Below, piece by piece: positions 44,384-53,066 of a stretch of DNA of 64,000 nucleotides. Each line of letters starts with the position of its first letter. Position 1 is the stretch's first letter. Under the pieces are notes generated by a model. It worked only from the letters and a program-made list of their open reading frames with translations, made no database searches and was not told where the DNA came from. A program made the translations under genes and the position numbers. Origin of the DNA: Rodentibacter sp901420285 (GTDB lineage Bacteria > Pseudomonadota > Gammaproteobacteria > Enterobacterales > Pasteurellaceae); assembly GCF_041734645.1 (NCBI RefSeq), contig NZ_CP162010.1:1426001-1490000 (forward strand). The letters are read 5' to 3'.

Positions 44384-45223
44384 TTAATTTAACGCGTAAG
44401 GCAAGGGTTGAACGACAAGTGTGGTTTCATCTTGCGCTAAACGAAAAACTTGTGTCGGATCGATGTCATTATTCAGCACCACGAGCAGCCACAACAGGCC
44501 GTCTAAATTCACCGCATTTATGATACTGCCGGTTTTACGCCAATTGGACTCAAGCCGCATTTCGATTTCGCTGCCAATTGCCGGTAGCGTTTGAGTTTTG
44601 CCTTTTAAAATAAACATCGCACGTTTATTGGCGCCACGATATTTTGCACGTGCCACCGTTTCTTGCCCGATATAGCAACCTTTAGTGAAGGAAATGGCTT
44701 GCTCAATGGCCTGTAAATTTAACGCTTGTGGAATAAATAGGTTTTGCGTTGCCGCGCTTAAATTCGGTAGTCCCGCTTGAATATCCGCGCTTTCCCATAT
44801 TTTTTCATCCGCATTGAAATTAATCGGCAAAGCACTTTCGTTTAACAAAATTGCGCGCTGTTCATCGATTTCCAGCGTAAAACGCGGTTCGATTTTGCCG
44901 CATTTTTTGCCGATCAAACCGACGATTTGCCAATCGCGCAAATCAAAACTGATTTTGGAAAACACCGCATATTTTTTCAGCGCATCTAAGGCGCTCGGCA
45001 ACAAGTCTTTTTTTATCAACAAAAAGAACTGCTCGGAATCGACCTTCAACAAACGAAAAATCGCGTTCATTTTGCCTTTCGGATCACAATGGGCGGCAAG
45101 CGTATTCGCGCCACTTGGTAAGGCGATTAGGTCGGCGGTAAGTTGACCTTGTAAATATTTTTCCGCGTCCGCACCGTGCGCTTCAATAAGCTGATATTGA
45201 TCAAGTCGAATGAATTGGGACAT
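44384..45223 (-). CDS. ygfZ: tRNA-modifying protein YgfZ (folate-binding, Fe-S repair)
   Basis: Folate-dependent factor that maintains certain Fe-S enzymes such as MiaB, thereby affecting tRNA modification. The 279-aa product has the conserved YLQGQLTADLIAL near residue 23 and the family hallmark KGCYIGQETVARAKYRG with the reactive cysteine. Start MSQFIRLDQYQLI with a GGAGAACGGC ribosome site on the reverse strand. It is tightly packed with anmK (1 bp) and yicC (9 bp). Confidence 0.92.
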   Translation of the reverse strand: MSQFIRLDQYQLIEAHGADAEKYLQGQLTADLIALPSGANTLAAHCDPKGKMNAIFRLLKVDSEQFFLLIKKDLLPSALDALKKYAVFSKISFDLRDWQIVGLIGKKCGKIEPRFTLEIDEQRAILLNESALPINFNADEKIWESADIQAGLPNLSAATQNLFIPQALNLQAIEQAISFTKGCYIGQETVARAKYRGANKRAMFILKGKTQTLPAIGSEIEMRLESNWRKTGSIINAVNLDGLLWLLVVLNNDIDPTQVFRLAQDETTLVVQPLPYALN

Positions 45224-45232
45224 GCCGTTCTC

Positions 45233-46093
45233 CTATTCTAAATTCTGAATTTGCTCGCGCATTTGTTCGATAAGCACTTTGAGTTCCACTGCCGAAGCCG
45301 TAATGTCCGCATTAATGGATTTAGACGCCAAAGTGTTCGATTCACGATTGAGTTCTTGCATCATAAAATCCAATTTGCGTCCCACTGCACCGCCTTTTTT
45401 CAGAATATTGGCGGTTTCTTTCACGTGCATTTGCAGACGATCCAATTCTTCCGCCACGTCCACGCGTTGCGCCAGTAAAATCATTTCTTGCTCGACGCGT
45501 TGCGGATCAAGATTAATTTGCGCCTCTTCGAAACGTTGCAACAAACGCTCGCGTTGCCATTGCAAAACCGCCGGCATTTGCACCCGCACTTTATCCGCTT
45601 CGATGGAAATGGCGTCTAAACGTTGTTGAATAATGCCTTGCAATTTCTCGCCTTCGCGACCACGCATTGCAATGAAATCACGCAACAGTTCGTCAAAAGC
45701 CAGCAATAAATCTTGGCTAATGACGTCCAAATCTTCTTGAGCTTCCACCACGCCGGGATAACGCAACACCTCGGTGAGATTAATCTCGCCTTCGCCCGCT
45801 TGAGCTTTAAGCCATCGCAACGATTGAATCACTTGATCGGCGAGTTCCTTGTTTAAATTCAGCACCGCATTGGCGGATTTTTTGCTTTCGATGCGCAATG
45901 CACATTCGATTTTGCCGCGCGTTAAATTTTGTCGAAGTTTTTCACGAAGGGTATTTTCCAAGCCGCGGAACTGTTCCGGCAAGCGGAAATAATTTTCTAA
46001 ATAACGTTGATTTACGGAACGCATCTCCCACACGGCATCGCCCCAGTCTTTTTTTATTTCAAGGCGCGCAAAGGCCGTCATACTATAAATCAT
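45233..46093 (-). CDS. yicC: YicC-family endoribonuclease/stress protein
   Basis: Member of the YicC family, reported to cleave or adapt small RNAs for decay in E. coli. The 286-aa product starts MIYSMTAFARLEIKKDWGDAVWEMRSVNQRYLE-like (family N-terminus), with a central coiled region and the C-terminal GRKLDFMMQELNRESNTLASKS and VELKVLIEQMREQIQN motifs. An exact 12-mer copy (45860-45871) is read as NAVLNLN. AGGAGAGC precedes the start on the reverse strand. Confidence 0.93.
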   Translation of the reverse strand: MIYSMTAFARLEIKKDWGDAVWEMRSVNQRYLENYFRLPEQFRGLENTLREKLRQNLTRGKIECALRIESKKSANAVLNLNKELADQVIQSLRWLKAQAGEGEINLTEVLRYPGVVEAQEDLDVISQDLLLAFDELLRDFIAMRGREGEKLQGIIQQRLDAISIEADKVRVQMPAVLQWQRERLLQRFEEAQINLDPQRVEQEMILLAQRVDVAEELDRLQMHVKETANILKKGGAVGRKLDFMMQELNRESNTLASKSINADITASAVELKVLIEQMREQIQNLE

Positions 46094-46168
46094 AAGCTCT
46101 CCTCATCTTTTGTCTTAATTGATTCGGCATTTATTGTAGCGATCAGGCGGGGGAAAAGAAATATTGAG

Positions 46169-47425
46169 TTAGCCCGCAAAACTCGCAAACCATCCCAAAT
46201 TTGCCCCAACTTGTGCCGCAATGTTTAAGACGCCGAAGAGGATAATAAAGCCGATCATAAAATTGCCGCCGTACACTTTATAACTCGCTTGCGGGAATTT
46301 TTGACGGCTGGCGCGCACCAGTAAAGCCGGCACGATTGCCGCCCAAATGGTAGCGGCAAGACCGGCGTAACCGATGGCGATGACAAAACCGTAAGGGAAT
46401 TGGAGACTCAACAATAACGGCGGTAAAAAGGTGACTAATGCGGTTTTACTTCTGCCGGCAAAGCTGTCGTCGAAGCGGAGTAAATCGGCTATATAGTCGA
46501 ATAAACCGAGGGTTACGCCCAAAAATGAGCTGGCAATCGCCATGTAGGCGAAGAAATTTAAAATCACCGCAATGTAATCGGTTTCGATATATTTGTGCAA
46601 AGCTTCAAGCAAGGCGGACACATCGCCACCTTTTTCGATCACCGGTGCAAACTCGCTGCGTGGCAAATTGCCTTGAATGGCCAACTGCCACAAAATATAA
46701 ATCACTAACGCCAGACCGGTGCCGATAAAAATGGATTTCATCACACGACCGCCATCGCGATGATAATATTTAACCAAACTCGGAACGTTGCCATGGAAAC
46801 CGAAAGACACCAAACACACCGGTAATGCGGTCAGTAAATAAGGCAAATATTGCTGTTCGCCCGTCGCAACGGTGTTCAATAATACATCAGATTTCACCGA
46901 TCCGAGTAGGCCGGCGGTTGAAAGAAAAAAGGCAATAACCATTCCGCCTATCAATGCGGTGGTAAAACGATCCACCGCTTTGGTGGAAAGCCAAACAAAA
47001 GCGGCTAAAACCAAACAGAAAATCAACGAACCGGAAGTACGCCCGATATCCACCGCGCTTTCGGCGGAACCGAAGGCTTGGTTAAGCAGGTTCTGGGTAA
47101 TACCGCCGCCCGAGGTAATATAAGCGTAAGTTAAAATATACAATACGAAAGCGACGGATAAACCGTTTAACAGGTTCCAACCTTTACCGAGCAAGTCTTT
47201 TACGATAGTGTCGAAACTGGCACCGGTCGGGTAATGCAAATTGGCTTCCAAAATCATTAAGCCCGAAGTGGTCATACAAAACCAGGTATAAATCAAGGCA
47301 AGAATCGAACCGATGAACCACACGCCGGCGGTGGAAGTTGGATTGGCGAGCATACCTGCGCCGATTGCGGTGCCGGCAATAATCATCGCGCCGCCTAACA
47401 AAGAAGGAGATTTTTGTTGTGTCAT
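46169..47425 (-). CDS. mtr: Tryptophan permease Mtr (aromatic amino acid:H+ symporter)
   Basis: Imports tryptophan across the inner membrane. The 418-aa product belongs to the HAAAP family, with about 11 segments: GGAMIIAGTAIGAGMLANP at segment 1, LTYAYITSGGGI, and LPVCLVSFGFHGNVPSLVKYY, the Mtr-specific stretch. Start MTQQKSPSLLGG with AGGGAATC-type ribosome site. A TrpR-like operator covers its promoter -10 box, supporting a tryptophan rather than tyrosine role. A CAATGCGGTGGT near-copy lies near 46951. Confidence 0.88.
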   Translation of the reverse strand: MTQQKSPSLLGGAMIIAGTAIGAGMLANPTSTAGVWFIGSILALIYTWFCMTTSGLMILEANLHYPTGASFDTIVKDLLGKGWNLLNGLSVAFVLYILTYAYITSGGGITQNLLNQAFGSAESAVDIGRTSGSLIFCLVLAAFVWLSTKAVDRFTTALIGGMVIAFFLSTAGLLGSVKSDVLLNTVATGEQQYLPYLLTALPVCLVSFGFHGNVPSLVKYYHRDGGRVMKSIFIGTGLALVIYILWQLAIQGNLPRSEFAPVIEKGGDVSALLEALHKYIETDYIAVILNFFAYMAIASSFLGVTLGLFDYIADLLRFDDSFAGRSKTALVTFLPPLLLSLQFPYGFVIAIGYAGLAATIWAAIVPALLVRASRQKFPQASYKVYGGNFMIGFIILFGVLNIAAQVGANLGWFASFAG

Positions 47426-47450
47426 AAAAGATTCCCTAGCGTAAAATTTG

Positions 47451-47483
47451 CACTATTATAGTAGTACAAAGGTAAAAGGCAAT
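47451..47483 (-). promoter_or_regulatory. mtr promoter overlapped by a TrpR-like operator
   Basis: On the reverse strand TTGCCT (47478-47483) and TATAAT (47456-47461) lie 16 bp apart, a good sigma-70 promoter. The 18-mer at 47451-47468 matches the trp operator consensus GTACTAGTTAACTAGTAC at 13 of 18 positions and covers the -10 box, the usual repressor position. E. coli mtr is controlled by TrpR. Confidence 0.6.
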
Positions 47484-47559
47484 ATTTTATTCTCGACAAA
47501 CTTTGACATAAAAATTTATAATTGCCCCCCTCATTTGGAGTACAAAAAAGGAATCAACG

Positions 47560-48333
47560 ATGAAAAAACAACTTAAATCCTTCGCTTTTGCCGCTGCAGC
47601 CGCTTTTGTGCTTAACGCATGCGCCGATTCGGCCTCAATTAATCAACAAGCGGCCGCAAATTACGCGCAAGAAATGGGTAAAATCCGCAGCCAGGGCGGC
47701 GTGGACAACAGTTCGCAAACAGCCAAACGCGTACACCGCATCTTTAACAAAATGGTGCCTTACGCCAATAAAGAAAATCAAACCGGTCAACCGTTTAACT
47801 GGCAGATTACAGTCATTAAATCCAAAGAACTCAACGCTTGGGCAATGCCGGGCGGCAAAATGGCGTTTTATACGGGCTTAGTGGATTCCTTAAAATTAAA
47901 CGATGATGAAATTGCTACCGTGATGGGACACGAAATGGCGCATGCACTGAAAGAACACGGTAAAGCTGAAGCGAATTTCGGTATGGCGACGGGCATCGCT
48001 GCTTCTTTAGGGCATGTGGCACTTTCTACTGTGATCGGTTCCGATGCCAGTGAATTAGCGATTGGACTGACCAAAAATTACGGTTTGGATAAACCATTTT
48101 CACGCAGTGCGGAAACCGAAGCGGACGAAGTGGGCTTAATGCTGATGGCGAAATCCGGTTTTAATCCGCAAGCCGCGCCGGGATTATGGGAGAAAATGAA
48201 AAAAGCCTCCGGCGGTTCGGAAGGCGTATTGGACGCCTTGGCTTCTACACACCCGACCGATGAAGCGCGCCAAGAAAATTTGCGTCGCTTGTTACCGGAA
48301 GCAATGAAACTTTATCAAGCCGCGAAAAAATAA
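47560..48333 (+). CDS. M48-family metalloprotease lipoprotein (LoiP/YggG-like)
   Basis: Periplasmic zinc endopeptidase, probably outer-membrane-anchored and involved in envelope quality control. The 257-aa product has a lipoprotein signal peptide ending LNAC (C21), the zinc motif HEMAH (H124, E125, H128) and the third-ligand region SAETEADEVGLMLM. TM-free otherwise. The GlySxxxHP region near the C-terminus (ASTHPTDEARQENLRRLLPEA) is typical of the LoiP/BepA family. Its size matches LoiP (YggG) better than BepA, which has TPR repeats. Strong AAAGGAATCAACG ribosome site. Confidence 0.85.
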   Translation: MKKQLKSFAFAAAAAFVLNACADSASINQQAAANYAQEMGKIRSQGGVDNSSQTAKRVHRIFNKMVPYANKENQTGQPFNWQITVIKSKELNAWAMPGGKMAFYTGLVDSLKLNDDEIATVMGHEMAHALKEHGKAEANFGMATGIAASLGHVALSTVIGSDASELAIGLTKNYGLDKPFSRSAETEADEVGLMLMAKSGFNPQAAPGLWEKMKKASGGSEGVLDALASTHPTDEARQENLRRLLPEAMKLYQAAKK

Positions 48334-48346
48334 AAATACAAAAACA

Positions 48347-48372
48347 AACCGCACATTAAAGTGCGGTTTTTT
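48347..48372 (+). terminator. USS-based terminator after the M48 peptidase gene
   Basis: AACCGCAC (48347-48354) pairs with GTGCGGTT (48361-48368) around ATTAAA and is followed by TTTT. The right arm is an exact AAGTGCGGT word. Confidence 0.85.
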
Positions 48373-48407
48373 ATTGCAATCGACTGTTGTCGTCGGACGT
48401 CTGAATC

Positions 48408-48464
48408 AGCACCGCATTGAAAGCGGAAAGCGCGCCAATAGCGGCTCCAATGCGGTGCTGTTTT
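48408..48464. repeat. Inverted-pair CAATGCGGTGCT element with extended loop, overlapping the uvrA stop
   Basis: AGCACCGCATTG (48408-48419) and CAATGCGGTGCT (48448-48459) are exact inverted copies, but the spacer is 28 bp and contains an extra AAGCGG/GCGGCT-like segment. The right flank TTTTA includes part of the uvrA stop codon. It lies between convergent genes. Confidence 0.88.
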
Positions 48465-51294
48465 AGTCCCTCACCAACATTGGTTTCAAGAACCGCGCCG
48501 TATGCGAGTCTTCTGCATTCGCCACCTCTTCCGGTGTACCGACTGCAATAATTTGTCCGCCGCCACTGCCGCCTTCCGGTCCAAGATCTACAATCCAGTC
48601 GGCGGTTTTAATCACGTCGAGATTGTGTTCGATCACCACAATAGTGTTACCTTGATCGCGTAGTCGGTGCAACACTTCAAGAAGTTGTTTGATATCCGCA
48701 AAGTGTAAACCGGTGGTTGGTTCATCCAGAATATACAGCGTTTTACCCGTATCGCGTTTGGAAAGTTCGGTCGCTAATTTTACGCGTTGCGCTTCACCGC
48801 CGGAAAGCGTGGTTGAAGATTGCCCCAAGCGAATATACGACAAGCCCACATCCATTAAGGTTTGCAATTTACGCGCAATCATCGGAATCGCATCGAAAAA
48901 CTCGCGCGCTTCTTCCACCGTCATATCCAGTACTTGATGAATAGTTTTGCCTTTGTAACGAATTTCCAAGGTTTCGCGGTTATAGCGTTTGCCTTTACAT
49001 TGGTCGCACGGCACATATACGTCCGGTAAAAAATGCATTTCCACTTTGATTACGCCATCACCCTGACAGGCTTCACAACGCCCGCCACGCACATTGAAAC
49101 TGAAACGCCCAGGATTATAACCGCGCGCACGCGCTTCCGGCACGCCGGCGAATAGTTCGCGAATCGGCGTAAACAAACCGGTATAAGTCGCCGGATTAGA
49201 ACGCGGCGTGCGTCCGATCGGGCTTTGGTTAATATCGATGACTTTATCGAAATGTTCCAATCCTTCAAGAGATTTGTATGGTGCATAATCAGTTTTATCT
49301 GCACGATTTAAGGCGTTTTGCGCTAATGGAAATAATGTATCGTTAATCAAGGTTGATTTTCCGGAACCCGATACACCGGTGATACAGGTGAACAAACCTA
49401 CCGGAATATCCAAGTTTACGTCTTTTAAGTTGTTACCTGACGCACCTTTGAGCTTGAGCCATTTTTTCTTATTCAATGCGGTGCGTGTTGTCGGTACCGC
49501 AATTTTCTCTTTGCCCGACAAGAATTTTCCGGTAATCGAGTTCGGGTTTGCCATAATTTCTTGCACGTTACCTTGCGCGATCACCTGCCCACCATGCACA
49601 CCGGCCCCCGGACCGATATCAATAATATGATCAGCCGCACGAATGGCGTCTTCGTCGTGTTCCACCACGATTACGGTATTACCGAGGTTGCGCAAATGCA
49701 TCAAGGTATTGAGCAAGCGTTCGTTATCGCGTTGGTGCAAGCCGATGGATGGTTCGTCCAACACATACATCACGCCTACCAAGCCCGCACCGATTTGGCT
49801 TGCCAAGCGAATCCGCTGCGCTTCACCGCCCGACAGGGTTTCCGCCGAACGGGAGAGGGAGAGATAACTCAACCCGACATTCACCAAGAACTGTAAACGC
49901 TCGCGGATTTCTTTTAAGATCTTCTCAGCGATTTGCGCTTTCTGTCCATGTAATGAAAGTGTGGTAAAAAATTCTAGCGTTTGGCCGATACTTTTTTCCG
50001 AAATCATCGGCAAATTAGTTTGCCCAATATAGACATTGCGTGCTTCAGGACGTAAACGCGAACCGCCACAATCCGCACAAGGACGATTACTGATATTTTT
50101 CGCCAATTCTTCGCGCACTGACATGGACTCCGTTTCTTTATAACGACGCGCCATATTGTTCAAAATGCCTTCAAACGGGTGCTTACGAATCACCACATCG
50201 CCACGATCATTCATATATTGGAACTCGATTTCTTCCTTACCGGAGCCGTGCATAATGATGTGCCGAATATTCTTCGGCAGGGTTTCATAAGGCGCCTCTA
50301 CATCGAAATCATAATGCTTAGCAAGCGACGTTAGCATTTGATAATAATAGAAATTACGACGATCCCAACCTTTCACCGCCCCTCCGGCAAGAGAAATGCT
50401 CGGATTTTGCACCACGCGTTCTTCATCGAAATATTGCTGTACGCCCAAGCCGTCGCAAGTCGGGCAAGCACCCGCCGGATTGTTAAAAGAAAATAAACGT
50501 GGCTCAAGTTCAGGTACCGAATAACCGCAGTGAGGGCAAGCGAAGTTAGCGGAGAACATCAGTTCTTCCGCTTTCGGGTTATCCATATCTGCCACAATTG
50601 CTGTGCCACCGGAAAGCTCCAATGCGGTCTCAAAAGATTCCGCCAAACGGGTTGCCAAATCCGAACGCACTTTAAAGCGATCCACCACCACTTCGATGGT
50701 ATGTTTTTTCTGTAATTCGAGCTTCGGCGGATCGGAAAGGTCGCAAATTTCTCCGTCAATACGCGCGCGAATATAACCTTGTGCAGCAATGCTTTCGAGA
50801 ATCTTTACATGTTCGCCTTTACGATTTTTCACCACCGGTGCAAGCAACATCATTTTGGATTCTTCCGGCTGGCTCAACACTTTATCCACCATTTGGCTAA
50901 CGGTTTGTGCCGTCAGCGGAACATCGTGATTCGGACAACGTGGTTCTCCTACGCGTGCAAACAACAAACGCAGATAGTCATAAATTTCGGTGATCGTTCC
51001 CACAGTAGAACGCGGATTATGTGAGGTAGATTTTTGTTCAATGGAAATTGCAGGCGATAAGCCTTCAATAGAATCCACATCCGGTTTTTCCATTAAAGAT
51101 AAAAATTGACGTGCATAGGCAGACAAGGATTCCACATAACGACGTTGGCCTTCGGCATAAAGTGTATCGAATGCTAAGGAAGATTTACCCGAACCGGATA
51201 AGCCTGTAATAACGATGAGTTTATCGCGAGGAATGGTTAAATTGATGTTTTTCAAATTGTGGGTTCGCGCCCCACGAATATCGATATTTTCCAT
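48463..51294 (-). CDS. uvrA: Excinuclease ABC subunit A
   Basis: DNA damage sensor that loads UvrB in nucleotide excision repair. The 943-aa product has two ABC ATPase modules (Walker A GLSGSGKSS and GVSGSGKST; signatures LSGGEAQRIRLASQ and LSGGEAQRVKLATE) and zinc modules with CPHCGYS and CEACQGDG plus CDQCKGKRYN. The frame opens at 51348, but ATG 51294 (MENIDIRGARTHNLKN) is the family start. Divergent from ssb, as in E. coli, with a LexA-like palindrome between. A CAATGCGGTGCG near-copy lies near 49475. Confidence 0.97.
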   Translation of the reverse strand: MENIDIRGARTHNLKNINLTIPRDKLIVITGLSGSGKSSLAFDTLYAEGQRRYVESLSAYARQFLSLMEKPDVDSIEGLSPAISIEQKSTSHNPRSTVGTITEIYDYLRLLFARVGEPRCPNHDVPLTAQTVSQMVDKVLSQPEESKMMLLAPVVKNRKGEHVKILESIAAQGYIRARIDGEICDLSDPPKLELQKKHTIEVVVDRFKVRSDLATRLAESFETALELSGGTAIVADMDNPKAEELMFSANFACPHCGYSVPELEPRLFSFNNPAGACPTCDGLGVQQYFDEERVVQNPSISLAGGAVKGWDRRNFYYYQMLTSLAKHYDFDVEAPYETLPKNIRHIIMHGSGKEEIEFQYMNDRGDVVIRKHPFEGILNNMARRYKETESMSVREELAKNISNRPCADCGGSRLRPEARNVYIGQTNLPMISEKSIGQTLEFFTTLSLHGQKAQIAEKILKEIRERLQFLVNVGLSYLSLSRSAETLSGGEAQRIRLASQIGAGLVGVMYVLDEPSIGLHQRDNERLLNTLMHLRNLGNTVIVVEHDEDAIRAADHIIDIGPGAGVHGGQVIAQGNVQEIMANPNSITGKFLSGKEKIAVPTTRTALNKKKWLKLKGASGNNLKDVNLDIPVGLFTCITGVSGSGKSTLINDTLFPLAQNALNRADKTDYAPYKSLEGLEHFDKVIDINQSPIGRTPRSNPATYTGLFTPIRELFAGVPEARARGYNPGRFSFNVRGGRCEACQGDGVIKVEMHFLPDVYVPCDQCKGKRYNRETLEIRYKGKTIHQVLDMTVEEAREFFDAIPMIARKLQTLMDVGLSYIRLGQSSTTLSGGEAQRVKLATELSKRDTGKTLYILDEPTTGLHFADIKQLLEVLHRLRDQGNTIVVIEHNLDVIKTADWIVDLGPEGGSGGGQIIAVGTPEEVANAEDSHTARFLKPMLVRD

Positions 51295-51356
51295 AAATAA
51301 CTTGTTTGGATAGAAATAATTTTCAAAATTGCGCGCATTATCGCACATTTCAATAT

Positions 51357-51372
51357 CTGCACAAATATCCAG
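51357..51372. promoter_or_regulatory. Possible LexA (SOS) box between uvrA and ssb
   Basis: CTGCACAAATATCCAG keeps the CTG-N10-CAG frame of the LexA box with an A/T-rich middle, but the inner T and A of CTGT/ACAG are changed. It is 63 bp upstream of uvrA and 75 bp upstream of ssb. E. coli uvrA and ssb share an SOS box in the same divergent arrangement. The match is weak. Confidence 0.35.
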
Positions 51373-51446
51373 TTAAATTTTATGGATCTTTTGCAAAATT
51401 TAAGGCAGAATAGCCGCACTTTTTTATTGAAAATATGAGGATTTTT

Positions 51447-51950
51447 ATGGCTGGAGTAAATAAAGTCATCATCGTGGGTCATTTAGGTAATGATCCGGAA
51501 ATTCGCACGATGCCAAACGGTGATGCGGTGGCAAACATTAGCGTGGCGACCAGTGAAAGCTGGAATGATCGTAACACCGGCGAACGTCGCGAGGTAACCG
51601 AATGGCACCGCATTGTATTCTATCGTCGCCAAGCGGAAATTTGTGGCGAATATTTACGTAAAGGCTCGCAAATTTATGTAGAAGGTCGTTTACGTACCCG
51701 TAAATGGCAGGATCAAAACGGTCAAGATCGCTATACCACCGAAATCCAAGGAGATGTGATGCAAATGCTCGGCAGCCGCAACCAAAATGCCGGTGGTTAC
51801 GCAGCATCAGATATGGCGCAAAGCGCACCGCAAGCGTCTTACCAATCTCGCTCAAACAACAACTTCCAATCTTCCCGTCCGACTGCGCAACAAACTGCAC
51901 CACAGCCGGAAGCGCCGATGGATGGATTCGATGACGATATTCCGTTTTGA
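51447..51950 (+). CDS. ssb: Single-stranded DNA-binding protein
   Basis: Coats single-stranded DNA during replication, repair and transformation and recruits partners. The 167-aa product has the OB fold (VNKVIIVGHLGNDPEIR, TEWHRIVFY, YVEGRLRTRKWQDQNGQDRY), a Gln/Asn/Ser-rich linker at about residues 110-155 and the partner-binding tip DGFDDDIPF. ATG 51447 has AGGA six bases upstream; the frame opens at 51435. Contains a GGCACCGCATTG near-copy at about 51604. Confidence 0.97.
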   Translation: MAGVNKVIIVGHLGNDPEIRTMPNGDAVANISVATSESWNDRNTGERREVTEWHRIVFYRRQAEICGEYLRKGSQIYVEGRLRTRKWQDQNGQDRYTTEIQGDVMQMLGSRNQNAGGYAASDMAQSAPQASYQSRSNNNFQSSRPTAQQTAPQPEAPMDGFDDDIPF

Positions 51951-51973
51951 GTTACATATAAATTAAAAATGAT

Positions 51974-52010
51974 AAAGGGTCTGATGTTATGTCAGACCCT
52001 TTGTTTTTTG
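51974..52010 (+). terminator. Rho-independent terminator of ssb
   Basis: AAAGGGTCTGA (51974-51984) and TCAGACCCTTT (51992-52002) form an 11-bp stem with a 7-nt loop and a GTTTTTTG tail. An exact AAGTGCGGT lies shortly after, near 52041. Confidence 0.9.
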
Positions 52011-52189
52011 TAGCGTAAAGTCGGTGTATTTTTAGCGCAAAAGTGCGGTCATTTTTCTGTGCGTTTTTCCAACTTAAATTTTCCCTTAGATCTGGAAATA
52101 GCGTGGCAAGCAACTGCACTTTTAAAATATAGAGTAAGAAGGCATAATTTAAGCCCTCATTTTCAGAATTATTTGTTTAGGAGCAAAAG

Positions 52190-52768
52190 ATGAAGATTTT
52201 ATTATTGGATGGTGGTAAAAATTTCGGACATTCACATGGTGAGTTAAATCACACACTTCACAAAAAAGCGAAAGAAATTTTGACCGCACTTGGACACAAT
52301 ATAAAAGAAACCGTGATTGATGCCGGCTATGATGTTGAAGCAGAAATCGAAAAATTCTTGTGGATGGATGCCGTGATTTGGCAGATGCCAGGTTGGTGGA
52401 TGCACGAACCTTGGACAGTGAAAAAATACATAGACGAAGTATTAACCGCCGGACACGGCAAGCTTTACCACAGTGATGGCCGCCATCGTGTTAATCCAAC
52501 TGAAGGCTACGGCACAGGTGGCTTGTTGCAAGGCAAAAAACACATGCTTTCACTTACTTGGAATGCGCCGATTGAAGCCTTCACCCGCGAAGGTGACTTC
52601 TTCGAAGGTAAAGGTGTGGATGCTTTATACATGCACTTCCACAAACTCAACGAATTCATCGGCTTGACCCGTTTGCCGACATTCTTATGTAACGATGTGA
52701 TTAAAAATCCACAAGTAGAACAATACTTGGCCAATTACCAAGCACATTTGGAAAAAGTGTTTGGCTAA
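52190..52768 (+). CDS. mdaB: NAD(P)H quinone reductase MdaB (flavodoxin fold)
   Basis: FAD-dependent two-electron quinone reductase that limits redox cycling and may keep menaquinone reduced. The 192-aa product has MKILLLDGGKNFGHSHGELN, the flavin phosphate site, WQMPGWWMHEPWTVKKYIDEV and GTGGLLQGKKHMLSLTWNAP, all typical of the MdaB/NQO family; length matches E. coli MdaB (193 aa). Ribosome site TTTAGGAGCAAAAG. Contains an AAGTGCGGTC word near 52283. Last clearly native gene before the accessory region. Confidence 0.9.
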   Translation: MKILLLDGGKNFGHSHGELNHTLHKKAKEILTALGHNIKETVIDAGYDVEAEIEKFLWMDAVIWQMPGWWMHEPWTVKKYIDEVLTAGHGKLYHSDGRHRVNPTEGYGTGGLLQGKKHMLSLTWNAPIEAFTREGDFFEGKGVDALYMHFHKLNEFIGLTRLPTFLCNDVIKNPQVEQYLANYQAHLEKVFG

Positions 52769-52787
52769 TTACACAATATGAGTTTAG

Positions 52788-52817
52788 AAGGTGGGCATTT
52801 TTGCTCACCTTTTTTAT
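52788..52817 (+). terminator. Rho-independent terminator of mdaB
   Basis: AAGGTGGGC and GCTCACCTT pair with one mismatch around ATTTTT and are followed by TTTTTAT. Confidence 0.75.
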
Positions 52818-52906
52818 TTCAAACGCTTATCAAACTTCCTGATGGGGAGAGGGAAAGTGAATAGGCCGAGTTTAGATAAAACAAGGGCGCAAGTTTCGAA
52901 GAAGAT

Positions 52907-52964
52907 TTGCAAAAATACCTAAAAATTTGACCGCTCTTTGGCATAAAAAGGCCGTCTGAAATTT
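52907..52964. repeat. Long direct repeat, copy A (USS-like plus DUS)
   Basis: 58 bp matching 57377-57434 at 51 positions. It contains a degenerate Pasteurellaceae uptake word (GACCGCTCTTT) followed by the Neisseria AG-type uptake sequence AGGCCGTCTGAA. The two copies frame a 4.4-kb block of mixed origin. The gap 52769-53066 holds no gene. Confidence 0.8.
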
Positions 52965-52983
52965 AAGTTTCAGACGGCCTTTT
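52946..52983. terminator. Neisseria DUS inverted-pair terminator
   Basis: AAAAGGCCGTCTGAAA (52946-52961) pairs perfectly with TTTCAGACGGCCTTTT (52968-52983). GCCGTCTGAA is the Neisseria DNA uptake sequence, and inverted DUS pairs are the standard Neisseria terminator. It lies 84 bp after the araC remnant. It is not native to Pasteurellaceae. Confidence 0.9.
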
Positions 52984-53066
52984 ATGTTTGAATTATTTAC
53001 GACTTAAATACATTGGAATATCAGCTGTAGCTTGTTAAGGTATTTGTTGGAACTAGGCTACGACTA

